From an uncultured Eubacteriales bacterium (lineage in GTDB: Bacteria > Bacillota > Clostridia > Oscillospirales > CAG-272): a stretch of DNA of 64,000 nt. Shown piece after piece: positions 5,270-13,346 of this stretch. The stretch is taken from positions 21,686 through 85,685 of the forward strand of contig CAKSLU010000005.1 of NCBI GenBank assembly GCA_934474225.1. The letters run 5' to 3'. A model generated the notes under the pieces. That model made no database searches, had not been told where the DNA came from, and worked only from the letters and a program-made list of their open reading frames with translations. The position numbers and the translations under genes were made by a program. Every line of letters starts with the position of its first letter. The stretch's first letter is position 1.

Positions 5270-7711
5270 TTAAAAGTGCGTGGTGTGTTCCTTGGGCGCC
5301 TGAATGACATAGCCCTTGCTCACCGTCTTGCCGCAGCGCTCGCAGAACTCGTCGCCGGAATAGCCGTTTTTGAAGCAGGAGACGACGCGCTCGTTCTTGA
5401 CCTCTATGGCGTAGCTCGGGTGCATGAAGTCCCACTTGCCCGCAATGTTGCGGCCGCAGTCCGCACAGCGGTAATCGCCTTCGTAGCCGCGCGTTTCGCA
5501 GTCGCCCTTCTTTGCGCCGTACCGTATGCCGCTCGACTTATCGGTCGTGGCGGTCTTGCCGTCCGCCGCATAGTAGAGCGGAATCTTCTTGCCGGTGTGG
5601 TGGTCGCTCTTGGCTTCGATGATCTTCTCTTCGGGCGTCTTGGTATCATCGGGGCTGGGGCTCTTGCAGTACTTGCAGATGACATCGCCCTCGTAGCCCT
5701 CGTACATGCAGACGGCGGGTTTGTAGTTTACCGTGATGTAGTCGTGGTCTTTGCAGCGCTCCCCCCAGGGCTCAAAGTACAGTACACCACCGGTTTTGTA
5801 GCCGCCGGTCGAGACGGTCGTCATGAGGCTGCCGTCTTCATTCTGTGTATAGCGGAACCGCGGCGAGATGTCGTGCTTCTTGCCGTCCGGATCCGTATAA
5901 GTCACGCTGAAGCCGATGCAGCGCACGCCGACATTGCTTTCGTTGTTGTAGGTCAGCGTTATCTTTTCGCCGACTTTGGCAAGCGATGTGGAGACCTGCG
6001 TCCGCTCGGCGGTGATGATGATGTTGTCCGTCGTCCAGTTGACCTTGTTTCCCTTATCATCCACGGGGCGGAATTCATAGTCCGGGTAGGTGCAGATTCT
6101 GCATTCGCGGTAGAAGCCGCCATTGCTCCCCGCGGACGGATACGACACCGTGCGCCAGTTCCACTCATGCTGCTCCATTTTGACCGTCTCGCAGCCCTCG
6201 AAGAGGCAGTTCAGCGCATGGGCAAGCACGGTAGTCTTGGCTTCATTGACCTCAAAGTCGCCGAAATAGCCGTGGTGATTCTCGTCACGGAAGACATGTG
6301 TGTGCGTCTCGTAATAGGCGACATAGCCGCATCCGGTGCAGGTCTGCTCGTAGACGAGGTCGGTGTCGAGGGCGTTTGCCTTTGCGGACTTACCCAGCCG
6401 CTGCGGCGTGCCGAAGGTGTGCATAGCCGGCGACTTCGACTTGTAGTGTATCGTCTTCCAGTTCAGCTCGCACAGGCAGGGGAAACGGTGTCCGCTGCTT
6501 GCCTCGGCGGTGACGGTCCTCGTCTTGCCGGACTTGTCGATATAGCTGTAGGCGGCAGCCTTATAGAGCGCGTCCGCCGCATTTTTCGGCGTCACATTCT
6601 CGCCGCGGTCGGAACCGTAGACATGCGATGCCTTGATCGAGACCGTGTTTGTGGTCACTTTTGCGCCTGCGTCGTCGGTCACGACACAGTAGAAGCTGTA
6701 GTAGAGACCGCCGGAGCACGCTTCCGCATCCAGATAGACGGTCAGTGTGGCTTCGTTTGCGTCGGTCAGCGCAGGGTCGTTCACAAGCGGGTCAAAGCCG
6801 CCCTTGTGCTTGCCGCGATACCACTGATAATGATAGTTTCCTTTGCCGCCCTTTACGGTGACGGTGAAGGTCACGGGATGGTTTTCCATGTAGAGCAGCC
6901 CGTTTGCCGGGTCCTCGTCATAGCCGTCATAGATGCTGGTCTTGCAGCGCACATCGCGCGGCTGCTTGGCAATGTAGAGTTTGCCGCCCGCGCTGTAACC
7001 GCAGGTGACGCAGACGCCGTTTGCATTGTAGCTGTGCGCGGCGACGCCGGTGCGGTGCGCCAGCGCCTGTGCCTCGTCCTCGTCCTCGTCGCAGTAGCGG
7101 CAGGCGTGGTAATGGTTTTTCGCATCGTGCGAGAAGCGGTTTTCGGGCACGGGGTCGTGTTCATTCGGCTCAAAATCTTCACGGTCGTGTTCTTCCCGCA
7201 GGTGGTCCTCAAAATAGGTGTCGTACTGGCAGATGCCGTCGTCGCAGTCATAGAGCGACGAAGTCAGTGCGGCACAGCAGTCGGTGCAGCGCAGCTCACC
7301 CTCACCCTCGCAGGTATCGCACAGCGAAACATCGTGGAAGCACACACCGCAGTCGATGCAGAAGTGATCTTCGTATTCGGGGTCGTAGGGGCACATGCAT
7401 TCGGAGCAGTGGCCGCCCTCGCTATCCATGCAGTCGCGGCATTTGCCGCAGTCGTCACAGAAGTCGCCGATTTCGGCAAGGCAGCCGCCGCAGCCCGGGC
7501 AGTGTGTTTCCATCCAGCAGTCGGCATCGGTGCATTCCGTGCTGCACGCGCCGCAGCTGCACATGTATTCGTCCCAGTGATAGTGCCCGCAGTGCCAGCA
7601 GTCTGCGCCGTCTTCATAACCGGCAGATGCCGCAAGCGTGAGTGCCGCAAGCAGTCCTGCAAGGATGGTCAGCAGGAACAGCCGCCGCAGTGTCTTGTTC
7701 GTTTGTGTCAT
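5270..7711 (-). CDS. Secreted Cys-rich surface protein, N-terminal 813 residues before a premature stop
   Basis: Begins with a clear signal peptide (TLRRLFLLTILAGLLAALTLAASA). Residues about 38-165 hold some 27 cysteines, mostly as CxxC pairs, resembling stacked zinc ribbons. A His/Glu-rich linker, an Ig-like segment around residues 250-345 (YHYQWYRGKHKGG, VTVKGGKGNY), and further repeats with CxxCG pairs follow. Export by Sec and attachment by the SLH domain encoded after the stop are expected. Without that domain the product would be released from the cell rather than anchored. AAAGGGGG lies upstream of the ATG. The 82-bp gap to the receiver gene upstream shows no clear promoter, so co-transcription is possible. 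Confidence 0.75.
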   Translation of the reverse strand: MTQTNKTLRRLFLLTILAGLLAALTLAASAGYEDGADCWHCGHYHWDEYMCSCGACSTECTDADCWMETHCPGCGGCLAEIGDFCDDCGKCRDCMDSEGGHCSECMCPYDPEYEDHFCIDCGVCFHDVSLCDTCEGEGELRCTDCCAALTSSLYDCDDGICQYDTYFEDHLREEHDREDFEPNEHDPVPENRFSHDAKNHYHACRYCDEDEDEAQALAHRTGVAAHSYNANGVCVTCGYSAGGKLYIAKQPRDVRCKTSIYDGYDEDPANGLLYMENHPVTFTVTVKGGKGNYHYQWYRGKHKGGFDPLVNDPALTDANEATLTVYLDAEACSGGLYYSFYCVVTDDAGAKVTTNTVSIKASHVYGSDRGENVTPKNAADALYKAAAYSYIDKSGKTRTVTAEASSGHRFPCLCELNWKTIHYKSKSPAMHTFGTPQRLGKSAKANALDTDLVYEQTCTGCGYVAYYETHTHVFRDENHHGYFGDFEVNEAKTTVLAHALNCLFEGCETVKMEQHEWNWRTVSYPSAGSNGGFYRECRICTYPDYEFRPVDDKGNKVNWTTDNIIITAERTQVSTSLAKVGEKITLTYNNESNVGVRCIGFSVTYTDPDGKKHDISPRFRYTQNEDGSLMTTVSTGGYKTGGVLYFEPWGERCKDHDYITVNYKPAVCMYEGYEGDVICKYCKSPSPDDTKTPEEKIIEAKSDHHTGKKIPLYYAADGKTATTDKSSGIRYGAKKGDCETRGYEGDYRCADCGRNIAGKWDFMHPSYAIEVKNERVVSCFKNGYSGDEFCERCGKTVSKGYVIQAPKEHTTHF

Positions 7712-7793
7712 TTTGTCAGTTCCCCCTTTGGTCGGATTCGGATTGGTTCGTTCGGATTTGCGAAAGCATGCATTCTGTCTTCACGCGCCCCCT

Positions 7794-8177
7794 TTACAGA
7801 CTGTCAATGACCGAGGCAAAATAGCTGTCGGACACCGAGCCGGTGAGAAAGGCGTCGATGTGCCCCGCCCGCTTTGCCGCGCGGACTTCTTCTGCCAGCG
7901 CACGGTCGCTCTCATCGTCCACAAAGAGAACGGTGCGGCAGGTCGGCAGGTCGCGCCGAACTTTTTCGAGAATGCCCAACCGCTCGGCAAACATCCAGGG
8001 CGAATAGGCTTTCACTTCGAGGAGCAGGACATCGGGTCTGTGCGCCCGACACCAGCCGACGGTGGCATCCGGCACATCGGAGAGCACGACCTGGCAGTCG
8101 TCCAGCTCCTGCAGCAGCATGCGCTCCATGTTGTGTGCGTGTATGCTGCTTTGCAAATCCAGTAAGACTTTTTTCAT
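7794..8177 (-). CDS. Receiver-only (REC-like) protein lacking the phosphoacceptor Asp
   Basis: A 127-aa CheY-like fold: MKKVLLDLQSS start, beta-3 strand RPDVLLLEVKAYSPW, and VLFVDDESD. At the position where response regulators carry the phosphorylated Asp there is Glu55, and the conserved Lys of beta-5 is replaced (FLTGSVS). Glu can mimic the phosphorylated state, so this is probably a constitutive or protein-protein signalling receiver. No output domain is fused. It lies downstream of the kinase/regulator chimera at 8300-8905, separated by a terminator and its own promoter, and probably descends from the same kinase/regulator/receiver cluster. Confidence 0.7.
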   Translation of the reverse strand: MKKVLLDLQSSIHAHNMERMLLQELDDCQVVLSDVPDATVGWCRAHRPDVLLLEVKAYSPWMFAERLGILEKVRRDLPTCRTVLFVDDESDRALAEEVRAAKRAGHIDAFLTGSVSDSYFASVIDSL

Positions 8178-8210
8178 CTGCTCACCGCCTTTCGCTGTTT
8201 CTTCATCTTC

Positions 8211-8258
8211 AGTATATCGGAAATACCGGGTTTGTCACTGGCAGAAGTGCCAGTGACA
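8211..8258 (-). promoter_or_regulatory. Promoter of the receiver gene overlapped by a perfect inverted repeat operator
   Basis: On the minus strand GTGACA (8233-8238) and TATACT (8211-8216) are 16 bp apart. TGTCACTGGCA (8233-8243) and TGCCAGTGACA (8248-8258) form an exact 11-bp inverted repeat with a 4-bp centre that covers the -35 box. A dimeric regulator bound here would block or recruit polymerase; LuxR-type regulators such as the one encoded at 8300-8905 bind sites of this geometry. Confidence 0.55.
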
Positions 8259-8259
8259 G

Positions 8260-8289
8260 AAAAAGCCCCCGACCGAAACGGTCGGGGGC
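8260..8289 (-). terminator. Rho-independent terminator after the chimera gene
   Basis: A 10-bp GC stem (GCCCCCGACC / GGTCGGGGGC), loop of 5, followed on the minus strand by five T residues. It ends transcription of 8300-8905 before the receiver promoter. Confidence 0.85.
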
Positions 8290-8299
8290 GATAAGGCGA

Positions 8300-8905
8300 T
8301 TATTCGTTTTTCAGCGTGGTGACCATCAGTTTGTTTTCGATGGCGGTGGCGACGAGCGCCTCGCGGCTCTCAAAGCCGCCCTTTTCCACCATGTCGTCAA
8401 GGTTCCAGCGCACACCGTTTTTGGAGATGCCGAGTTTGTCGGCGATCTCACCATAGGTCAGCCCGCGGATATACCACCGCAGAATGTCCATCTGGCGCGG
8501 GGAAAATTTGTCCGACATCACACCCTCCATCTCCACGGCAGGTGCGGTCTCGGGAAAAACACGTTCCCCCGCCAGAGTGCGGCGGACGACATCGAGCAGT
8601 TCCGCCGTGCCGTGGTCCTTGTACCAGAGGCTGTCCGCGCCGCCCGCTTTTGCTTCCGCAAGCACGGCAGGGTCGACCAGCGAGGTCACCACCACGACCT
8701 TGATATGCGGGAACCGCGCCTTGATGCGTGCGGCGGCGGCAAGCCCCCATGCCGCATAAAGTCCGATATAGATGAAACTGCGCAGATAGGAGAACAGCGT
8801 GGGGTAAAAGGTCCCCTTGCCGACAAGGCGGCAGCCGTATGCCAGAATCACGGCGAGCAGGACGGCGCCGCCCGTCCTGTACGCTTTTTTTCGTCTGTCC
8901 GTCAT
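8300..8905 (-). CDS. Chimeric protein: histidine-kinase membrane N-terminus fused to a NarL/LuxR response-regulator C-terminus
   Basis: 201 aa. Residues 1-58 look like the start of a membrane sensor kinase: a basic cytoplasmic tip, one hydrophobic helix (GGAVLLAVILAYGCRLVG) and YPTLFSYLRSFIYIGLYAAWG. From about residue 60 the sequence becomes the second half of a NarL-type regulator (RIKARFPHIKVVVVTS, then ADSLWYKDHG) with a linker and a full LuxR HTH near residues 133-180 (FSPRQMDILRWYIRGLTYGE). The kinase catalytic domain and the phosphoacceptor part of the receiver are absent. A deletion joining the two adjacent genes in frame is the simplest origin. It may be a membrane-tethered DNA-binding protein or a decayed system. 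Confidence 0.7.
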   Translation of the reverse strand: MTDRRKKAYRTGGAVLLAVILAYGCRLVGKGTFYPTLFSYLRSFIYIGLYAAWGLAAAARIKARFPHIKVVVVTSLVDPAVLAEAKAGGADSLWYKDHGTAELLDVVRRTLAGERVFPETAPAVEMEGVMSDKFSPRQMDILRWYIRGLTYGEIADKLGISKNGVRWNLDDMVEKGGFESREALVATAIENKLMVTTLKNE

Positions 8906-8989
8906 GCCGTCCGCCCCCTCTCCGCGCGCCTGCTATCCTTTGTAAGATAGATTATCCGTTTTCTTCAACGGCTTTTTTTGCGGCGACCG

Positions 8990-10045
8990 TCAGGGCTGAT
9001 AAATGACATTGTAGGTTTCGCTCTTTGCCGTGCGGCTGCCTGCGCGGGCAACGATCTGCAGGTGCCCCATCAGGCTGTCCCGATGCAGCGCATCGGCGGA
9101 GATGACCGCCGCATGTTCCGCCGCGGCAGCGTCGGTACGCAAAAAGTCCATCTCGACTGCCGTCTCCGTGCCGGACGGCGTGAAGAACATCTGCACGGCA
9201 TCGGGCGTCTGCCCGTCAAGCGAAACCGCGATGCGGTCGATACCGTCGGTGACATACCAGTTCCCCACCGGCAGAACCGCGTTTCCGTCCGCGTCGAGGA
9301 ATGTGACCGTCAGCTCGCCCGCGCCGTGCGACGCATCGCCCGGCACTGGGCTGCTGTCCGCGCGGCGGACAAATCCGTCGGTCTTCCCGATTTTATAGGT
9401 GCGGAACGCGGCGCGGAAACTGCCGTCGTCCTGCAAGGCAATCGTGACGGCGCGCGTCGCCGTCCTGCCGTTTGCAAAGGTGATTTCCAGCACAATAATG
9501 TCCTGCCGAAGGTCGGCGGCAAGGTCGGCAATGTCGGTGTCGGCGTCCGCCAGCGCCTCCATCATCGGGCGCGGCAGCCATTCAATCAGCAGAGACGGAT
9601 AGTCGGCTTCGTCGCCCGCCTCCGCGCCGTAGGGCACGGTGAAGTTCTGCGCAAAGTCGTATGCGGCGCGCCGCCCGGTCAAGTCCGTGAAGCGGATCTG
9701 TCCGTTTTTGCAGGAAAAGCGAACCGTTTCGATGCCGTTTCCTTTTAGGTAGAACATGAGCGGATAACCATCAAGCGTGCCATCCTCATTGATTGTCCCC
9801 GCGGCAAACGCCGCGCCCGCGGACGGAATCTCCGCATCCGTCCCGGCGGCATAGGCGGTGACGGTCATACTGCCAAGCGGCGCAAGAACGCCTGTCGCAA
9901 AGAGCACCGCCGCAAGGACAAGGCAGGCGGCTGCCGCACCCCAGCGCACCCACGCGGGGCGGCGCGCCTTCCGATAGGTCAGCGCCTCGTGCACATATCG
10001 TTCGTTCACTTCGCCCATCGCATTAAAAAACTGTTTTACCTGCAT
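8990..10045 (-). CDS. Membrane protein co-encoded with an ECF sigma factor (putative anti-sigma/sensor)
   Basis: 351 aa. The ATG at 10045 overlaps the sigma-factor stop by 10 bases and follows GAGGGAGGGA, giving translational coupling; longer upstream frames run through the sigma gene and are not real. A cytoplasmic N-terminal segment of about 35 residues is followed by one transmembrane helix (WGAAAACLVLAAVLFATGVL) and an extracellular domain of about 290 residues. The extracellular part has two Ig-like beta domains, typical of DUF4179-like anti-sigma proteins. By analogy the short N-terminal tail sequesters the sigma factor and the outer domain senses an envelope signal. The family is not certain. 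Confidence 0.65.
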   Translation of the reverse strand: MQVKQFFNAMGEVNERYVHEALTYRKARRPAWVRWGAAAACLVLAAVLFATGVLAPLGSMTVTAYAAGTDAEIPSAGAAFAAGTINEDGTLDGYPLMFYLKGNGIETVRFSCKNGQIRFTDLTGRRAAYDFAQNFTVPYGAEAGDEADYPSLLIEWLPRPMMEALADADTDIADLAADLRQDIIVLEITFANGRTATRAVTIALQDDGSFRAAFRTYKIGKTDGFVRRADSSPVPGDASHGAGELTVTFLDADGNAVLPVGNWYVTDGIDRIAVSLDGQTPDAVQMFFTPSGTETAVEMDFLRTDAAAAEHAAVISADALHRDSLMGHLQIVARAGSRTAKSETYNVIYQP

Positions 10046-10599
10046 ACATATCCCTCCCTCTCCGCAAGATAAACCCGCAGACTTTGCCGGATGCGCGTCA
10101 GCCGAACGGTGACCGTCTTTTCGGTCAGTCCGACTGCGGCGGCAATCTCCCGGCAGTTGTCGCAAAACCAGTAGCGCCGCATGAAAATCACGCGGTTTTC
10201 GGTGGATAGCGTGTCCAAAAAGCGCTCCAACGCGCGCGCAAGCGCCCGTGTTTCCGCCTCGCCTTCCGTCGTGCGGATGTCTGCAAGGCAGGGCTCGATT
10301 TCCTCCATCGCGACTGTGTAGCCACACCCCCGCTTGGCTGCCTGCTTTTTGCTCTGCCTGTGCAGCGAAAGATTCCGCACGATTTTGCAGATGTAGGTCA
10401 GCAGCGGATGCGGCTCTGCGGGCGGAATCGCATTCCACGCGCCGAGGTAGGCATCGCTCACGCACTCCTCCGCATCCCGTGCGTCGCCGAGCATGTTGTA
10501 CGAAAGCCTGCGGCAGAACCTGCCGTATTTCGCATCCAGCTCCCGGATGCCCTGCTCGGAACGCGCAAAAAACAGGGCGATAATCTCCTCATCCGTCAT
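10036..10599 (-). CDS. ECF-type RNA polymerase sigma factor
   Basis: 187 aa. Region 2 near residues 8-75 (FCRRLSYNMLGDARDAEECV, DAYLGAWNAIPP) recognises the -10 box and core polymerase. Region 4 near residues 122-175 (LSTENRVIFMRRYWFCDNCR, EKTVTVRLTRIRQSLR) carries the -35-binding HTH. The start is supported by GGAAAGGAGG 11 bases upstream. It overlaps the putative anti-sigma gene, the usual arrangement for autoregulated ECF pairs. Target genes are unknown. Confidence 0.9.
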   Translation of the reverse strand: MTDEEIIALFFARSEQGIRELDAKYGRFCRRLSYNMLGDARDAEECVSDAYLGAWNAIPPAEPHPLLTYICKIVRNLSLHRQSKKQAAKRGCGYTVAMEEIEPCLADIRTTEGEAETRALARALERFLDTLSTENRVIFMRRYWFCDNCREIAAAVGLTEKTVTVRLTRIRQSLRVYLAEREGYVCR

Positions 10600-10652
10600 A
10601 CCTGCACCGCCTCCTTTCCGGTTTCACTTCTATACTACGGTTTTTGCGGCAA

Positions 10653-10681
10653 ATACTACAGAAAAGGATAAGATTTTTCAA
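10653..10681 (-). promoter_or_regulatory. Promoter of the sigma/anti-sigma operon
   Basis: TTGAAA (10676-10681) and TAGTAT (10653-10658) with a 17-bp spacer on the minus strand. It resembles a housekeeping promoter. TAGTAT recurs 21 bp further downstream, so a second, alternative start may exist. Confidence 0.55.
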
Positions 10682-10703
10682 CAACATTATAGCACGCAAA
10701 GGC

Positions 10704-10745
10704 AAAAGGTGACGATAAAAACACATTTTTATCGCCACCTTTTTG
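10704..10745. terminator. Terminator at the end of the suf operon
   Basis: A long stem AAAAGGTGACGATAAAAA against TTTTTATCGCCACCTTTT with one mismatch and a 4-base loop, T-rich on both strands. It lies just after the sufU stop on the minus strand and upstream of the sigma operon promoter. Confidence 0.8.
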
Positions 10746-10761
10746 TCTCACGCGCGGTTCT

Positions 10762-11193
10762 TTATTCCATTTTCTCACCGAGGGCTTCGGCAAGGGTGCG
10801 CCAGCCGAGCATAGCGCATTTGACGCGGGCGGGCATGTGCGCGATGTCGCGCAGCGCCGATGCCTCTTCGAGGCTGTCGATCTCTTCCTCGGTCGCCTCG
10901 CCGCGAATCATCCGCATGAACAGTTTCGCATCGCGCAGCGCGTCCTCGGTCTTCTGCCCGATGATTTTGCCGAGCATGATGTCCGCAGATGCCTGCGAGA
11001 CGGCACAGCCGTCGCCGACAAACGCGCCGTCAACAATCACGCCGTCTTTGACCTTGAGCTTCAGCGTGATTTCGTCGCCGCAGCTCGGGTTTACACCGTC
11101 GAGCACGATGTCCGCATCGGGCAGGTCGTGCTTGAAGTCGGGGTGCATATTGTGTTCGGTCAGAATTTCGTTGTAAAAACTTCTACTTTCCAT
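10762..11193 (-). CDS. sufU: SufU-type zinc-dependent sulfur-transfer / Fe-S assembly protein
   Basis: 143 aa, start ATG 11193 inside the end of sufS (11-base overlap). Three zinc-ligand cysteines are visible in NPSCGDE, GDGCAVSQAS and RVKCAMLGW, with Asp in DGVNPSCGD. The SufU insertion after GIATEEEIDSL-like helices is present. SufU accepts persulfide sulfur from SufS and delivers it to the SufBCD scaffold. It is the last gene of the operon. Typical length 140-150 aa. Confidence 0.92.
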   Translation of the reverse strand: MESRSFYNEILTEHNMHPDFKHDLPDADIVLDGVNPSCGDEITLKLKVKDGVIVDGAFVGDGCAVSQASADIMLGKIIGQKTEDALRDAKLFMRMIRGEATEEEIDSLEEASALRDIAHMPARVKCAMLGWRTLAEALGEKME

Positions 11194-12394
11194 AGCCCAT
11201 CCGCTCCCGGACAGTCGAGAGACTGTCGATGAATTTTTCCGCGTCGTCGGCGGTATTGTAAAACGCAAAGCTTGCGCGCACGGTCGAGCGATAGCCGAGG
11301 TGCGTGAGCAGCGGCTGTGCGCAGTGATGCCCTGCGCGCACGGCAACGCCGTCGGCGGCAAGAATCTCGCCCACATCATGCGGGTGCACATCGTCCAGCG
11401 TGAAAGTCAGGATGCCGTTGTGTTCCTCCGCCCGCTCCGCGCCGAGCACATGCACATGCGGCAGGGCGCGCAGCTTTTCAAAGGCGAGGCGCGAGACAGC
11501 CAGCTCCCGCGCGTGAATGGTATCGAAGCCGATGCTGTTTATATAGTCGATAGCGGCATGCAGCCCGACGGCGCCCGCCGCGTTGCCCGTGCCCGCCTCA
11601 AATTTATAGGGCAGCTCGGCATACACCGCGCCGTCGCGCGTGACGCTCTCGATCATCTCGCCGCCTGTGAGGAACGGCGGCATTTTTTCGAGCAGTTCGC
11701 GCCTGCCGTACAGCACGCCGATGCCCATTGGTCCGTACAGCTTGTGCCCCGAGAACGCGAAGAAGTCCGCCCCGAGCGCCTCCACATCCACCGGCATATG
11801 CGGCGTGCTCTGCGCGCCGTCGCACACCAGCACCGCGCCCACGCGGTGCGCCATATCCGCGATTTCGCGGATGGGGTTGACGCGCCCGAGCACATTGGAG
11901 ACCTGCGCCACGGCGACAAGCTTTGTCTTGTCCGTAATCAGTTTTTCCACCTTGTCAAGGTCGATGCGCCCGTCCGGTTCGCACTCGATATAGCGGAGTG
12001 CTGCGCCGGTCGCGCGGCAGACCATCTGCCAGGGCAAAAGGTCGCTGTGGTGCTCGGTGATGGACACCAGCACCTCGTCGCCCGCGTGAATCTGCGAGAG
12101 TCCGTAGCTGTACGCCACGAGATTGAGGCTCTCGGTGGTGCCCCGCGTGAAGATGATTTCTTCCCGGTGCCGCGCACCGATAAAGGCGCGCACCGCCTCG
12201 CGTGCCGCCTCGACATCCTCGGTTGCCGCCACGCTGAGCGCATACAGGCCGCGCAGGGGATTTGCGTTGTGCGTCAGATAAAAGTCCCGCACGGCATCCA
12301 GCACGCACGCGGGGCGCTGTGCCGTCGCGGCATTGTCAATGTAGACGGTCTTGTCGCACCCGAAAATCGGGAAATCCGCCTTGTAGTCTCTCAT
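11183..12394 (-). CDS. sufS: Cysteine desulfurase SufS (class V aminotransferase fold, PLP)
   Basis: 403 aa, typical for SufS. The PLP lysine is in FAFSGHKLYGPMG (about residue 226), and CDGAQSTPH provides the cofactor-stacking region. The persulfide-forming cysteine is in RAGHHCAQPL near residue 361. It takes sulfur from cysteine as an enzyme persulfide, releasing alanine, and passes it to SufU. The start overlaps the sufD stop by 4 bases, so translation is coupled. Confidence 0.95.
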   Translation of the reverse strand: MRDYKADFPIFGCDKTVYIDNAATAQRPACVLDAVRDFYLTHNANPLRGLYALSVAATEDVEAAREAVRAFIGARHREEIIFTRGTTESLNLVAYSYGLSQIHAGDEVLVSITEHHSDLLPWQMVCRATGAALRYIECEPDGRIDLDKVEKLITDKTKLVAVAQVSNVLGRVNPIREIADMAHRVGAVLVCDGAQSTPHMPVDVEALGADFFAFSGHKLYGPMGIGVLYGRRELLEKMPPFLTGGEMIESVTRDGAVYAELPYKFEAGTGNAAGAVGLHAAIDYINSIGFDTIHARELAVSRLAFEKLRALPHVHVLGAERAEEHNGILTFTLDDVHPHDVGEILAADGVAVRAGHHCAQPLLTHLGYRSTVRASFAFYNTADDAEKFIDSLSTVRERMGYGK

Positions 12395-13332
12395 GCGTCT
12401 TCCCCTCCCTCGGCGCCGAGCACCGCATCCAGCGCGGCGGTCGCCTGCGCGGCAAAGGTCTCGTCGCCCGCCATGCGAATCAGCCGCTCGACGGCAGCGC
12501 GCGACAGAATCGCCTGCGCCGCCGCACGGTCGATGCCGCGGCTCTCAAAATAGAAGAGCGTGGCGGCGTCCAGGTCGCCGATGGTCGCGCCGTGCGTGCC
12601 CTCGACATTTTCCTCCGCGCAGAGAATCAGCGGCACGGTTTTGTTCACCGCATCGTCGCCGAGCATCAGCACGGTCTCGTTTTCGCTGCCGACCGAATCC
12701 GCGCTGCCGCGCTTGAAGTCGATTGTGCCGCGGAAAATCTTCTTTGCCGCGTCGGCGAGCGCGCCGGACGCGAGAATCTCGCTCCCGGTCTTCTTGCCGA
12801 AGTGGTTGACCGCGATGTTATAGTCCACGGTCTGCGTGCCGCGCCCGAAATAAGCGATGTCGGCTTTCAGCGTGCTGCCGTCGCCGACAAGCTCCGCGCG
12901 CTGGTCGGCATACAGGTCGCCGTCGCCGAGCAGAATGGTGAGATATTCGATTTTGGCCCCGGCGGCGCAGGTCGCGTGCGTTTCCACGCGCACCGTCGCC
13001 CCCTGCGTCGGGTTTTCTAAGAGGATGACGCGGACGTGCGCGCCTGCATCCAGCGCGGCATCCAGCCGCAGCGCCAGCGGATGCGCCGCCGCGGCGGTGA
13101 GAATGAGACAGGCATCGCTGTCCGCTGCGGCGTGCAGCGTGACGACCTGCTCGGTGCATGCGCCCGTGTCGCGCACATCCAGGCGTAACGGCGCGGGGTG
13201 CTCGCCTGCGCCGACCGCCAAAACCTGCGGCGGCAGTGCGGCGGCGGTGTCCCATTCGATTTCTGCCGCGTTCACACCGAGACGATTCCAGGTGCGGGTC
13301 GGCAGTTCGTTGATTCGGATTGTATTTTTCAT
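12391..13332 (-). CDS. sufD: Fe-S cluster scaffold subunit SufD
   Basis: 313 aa, somewhat short for SufD (usually 350-450), lacking much of the N-terminal helical region. The C-terminal beta-helix core is clear: GTHGATIGDLDAATLFYFES, SRGIDRAAAQAILSRAAVERLI. It pairs with SufB to form the SufBC2D scaffold on which clusters are built. It lies 14 bases after sufB and overlaps sufS. Confidence 0.88.
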   Translation of the reverse strand: MKNTIRINELPTRTWNRLGVNAAEIEWDTAAALPPQVLAVGAGEHPAPLRLDVRDTGACTEQVVTLHAAADSDACLILTAAAAHPLALRLDAALDAGAHVRVILLENPTQGATVRVETHATCAAGAKIEYLTILLGDGDLYADQRAELVGDGSTLKADIAYFGRGTQTVDYNIAVNHFGKKTGSEILASGALADAAKKIFRGTIDFKRGSADSVGSENETVLMLGDDAVNKTVPLILCAEENVEGTHGATIGDLDAATLFYFESRGIDRAAAQAILSRAAVERLIRMAGDETFAAQATAALDAVLGAEGGEDA

Positions 13333-13346
13333 GCTTCTTCCCTCCG

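Noticed and set aside
5060..7810. A 916-codon plus-strand open frame opposite the SLH gene
   Set aside because: Codon bias of the minus-strand gene keeps this antisense frame open; it has no ribosome binding site, no recognisable domain, and the minus strand has a signal peptide and clear repeats.
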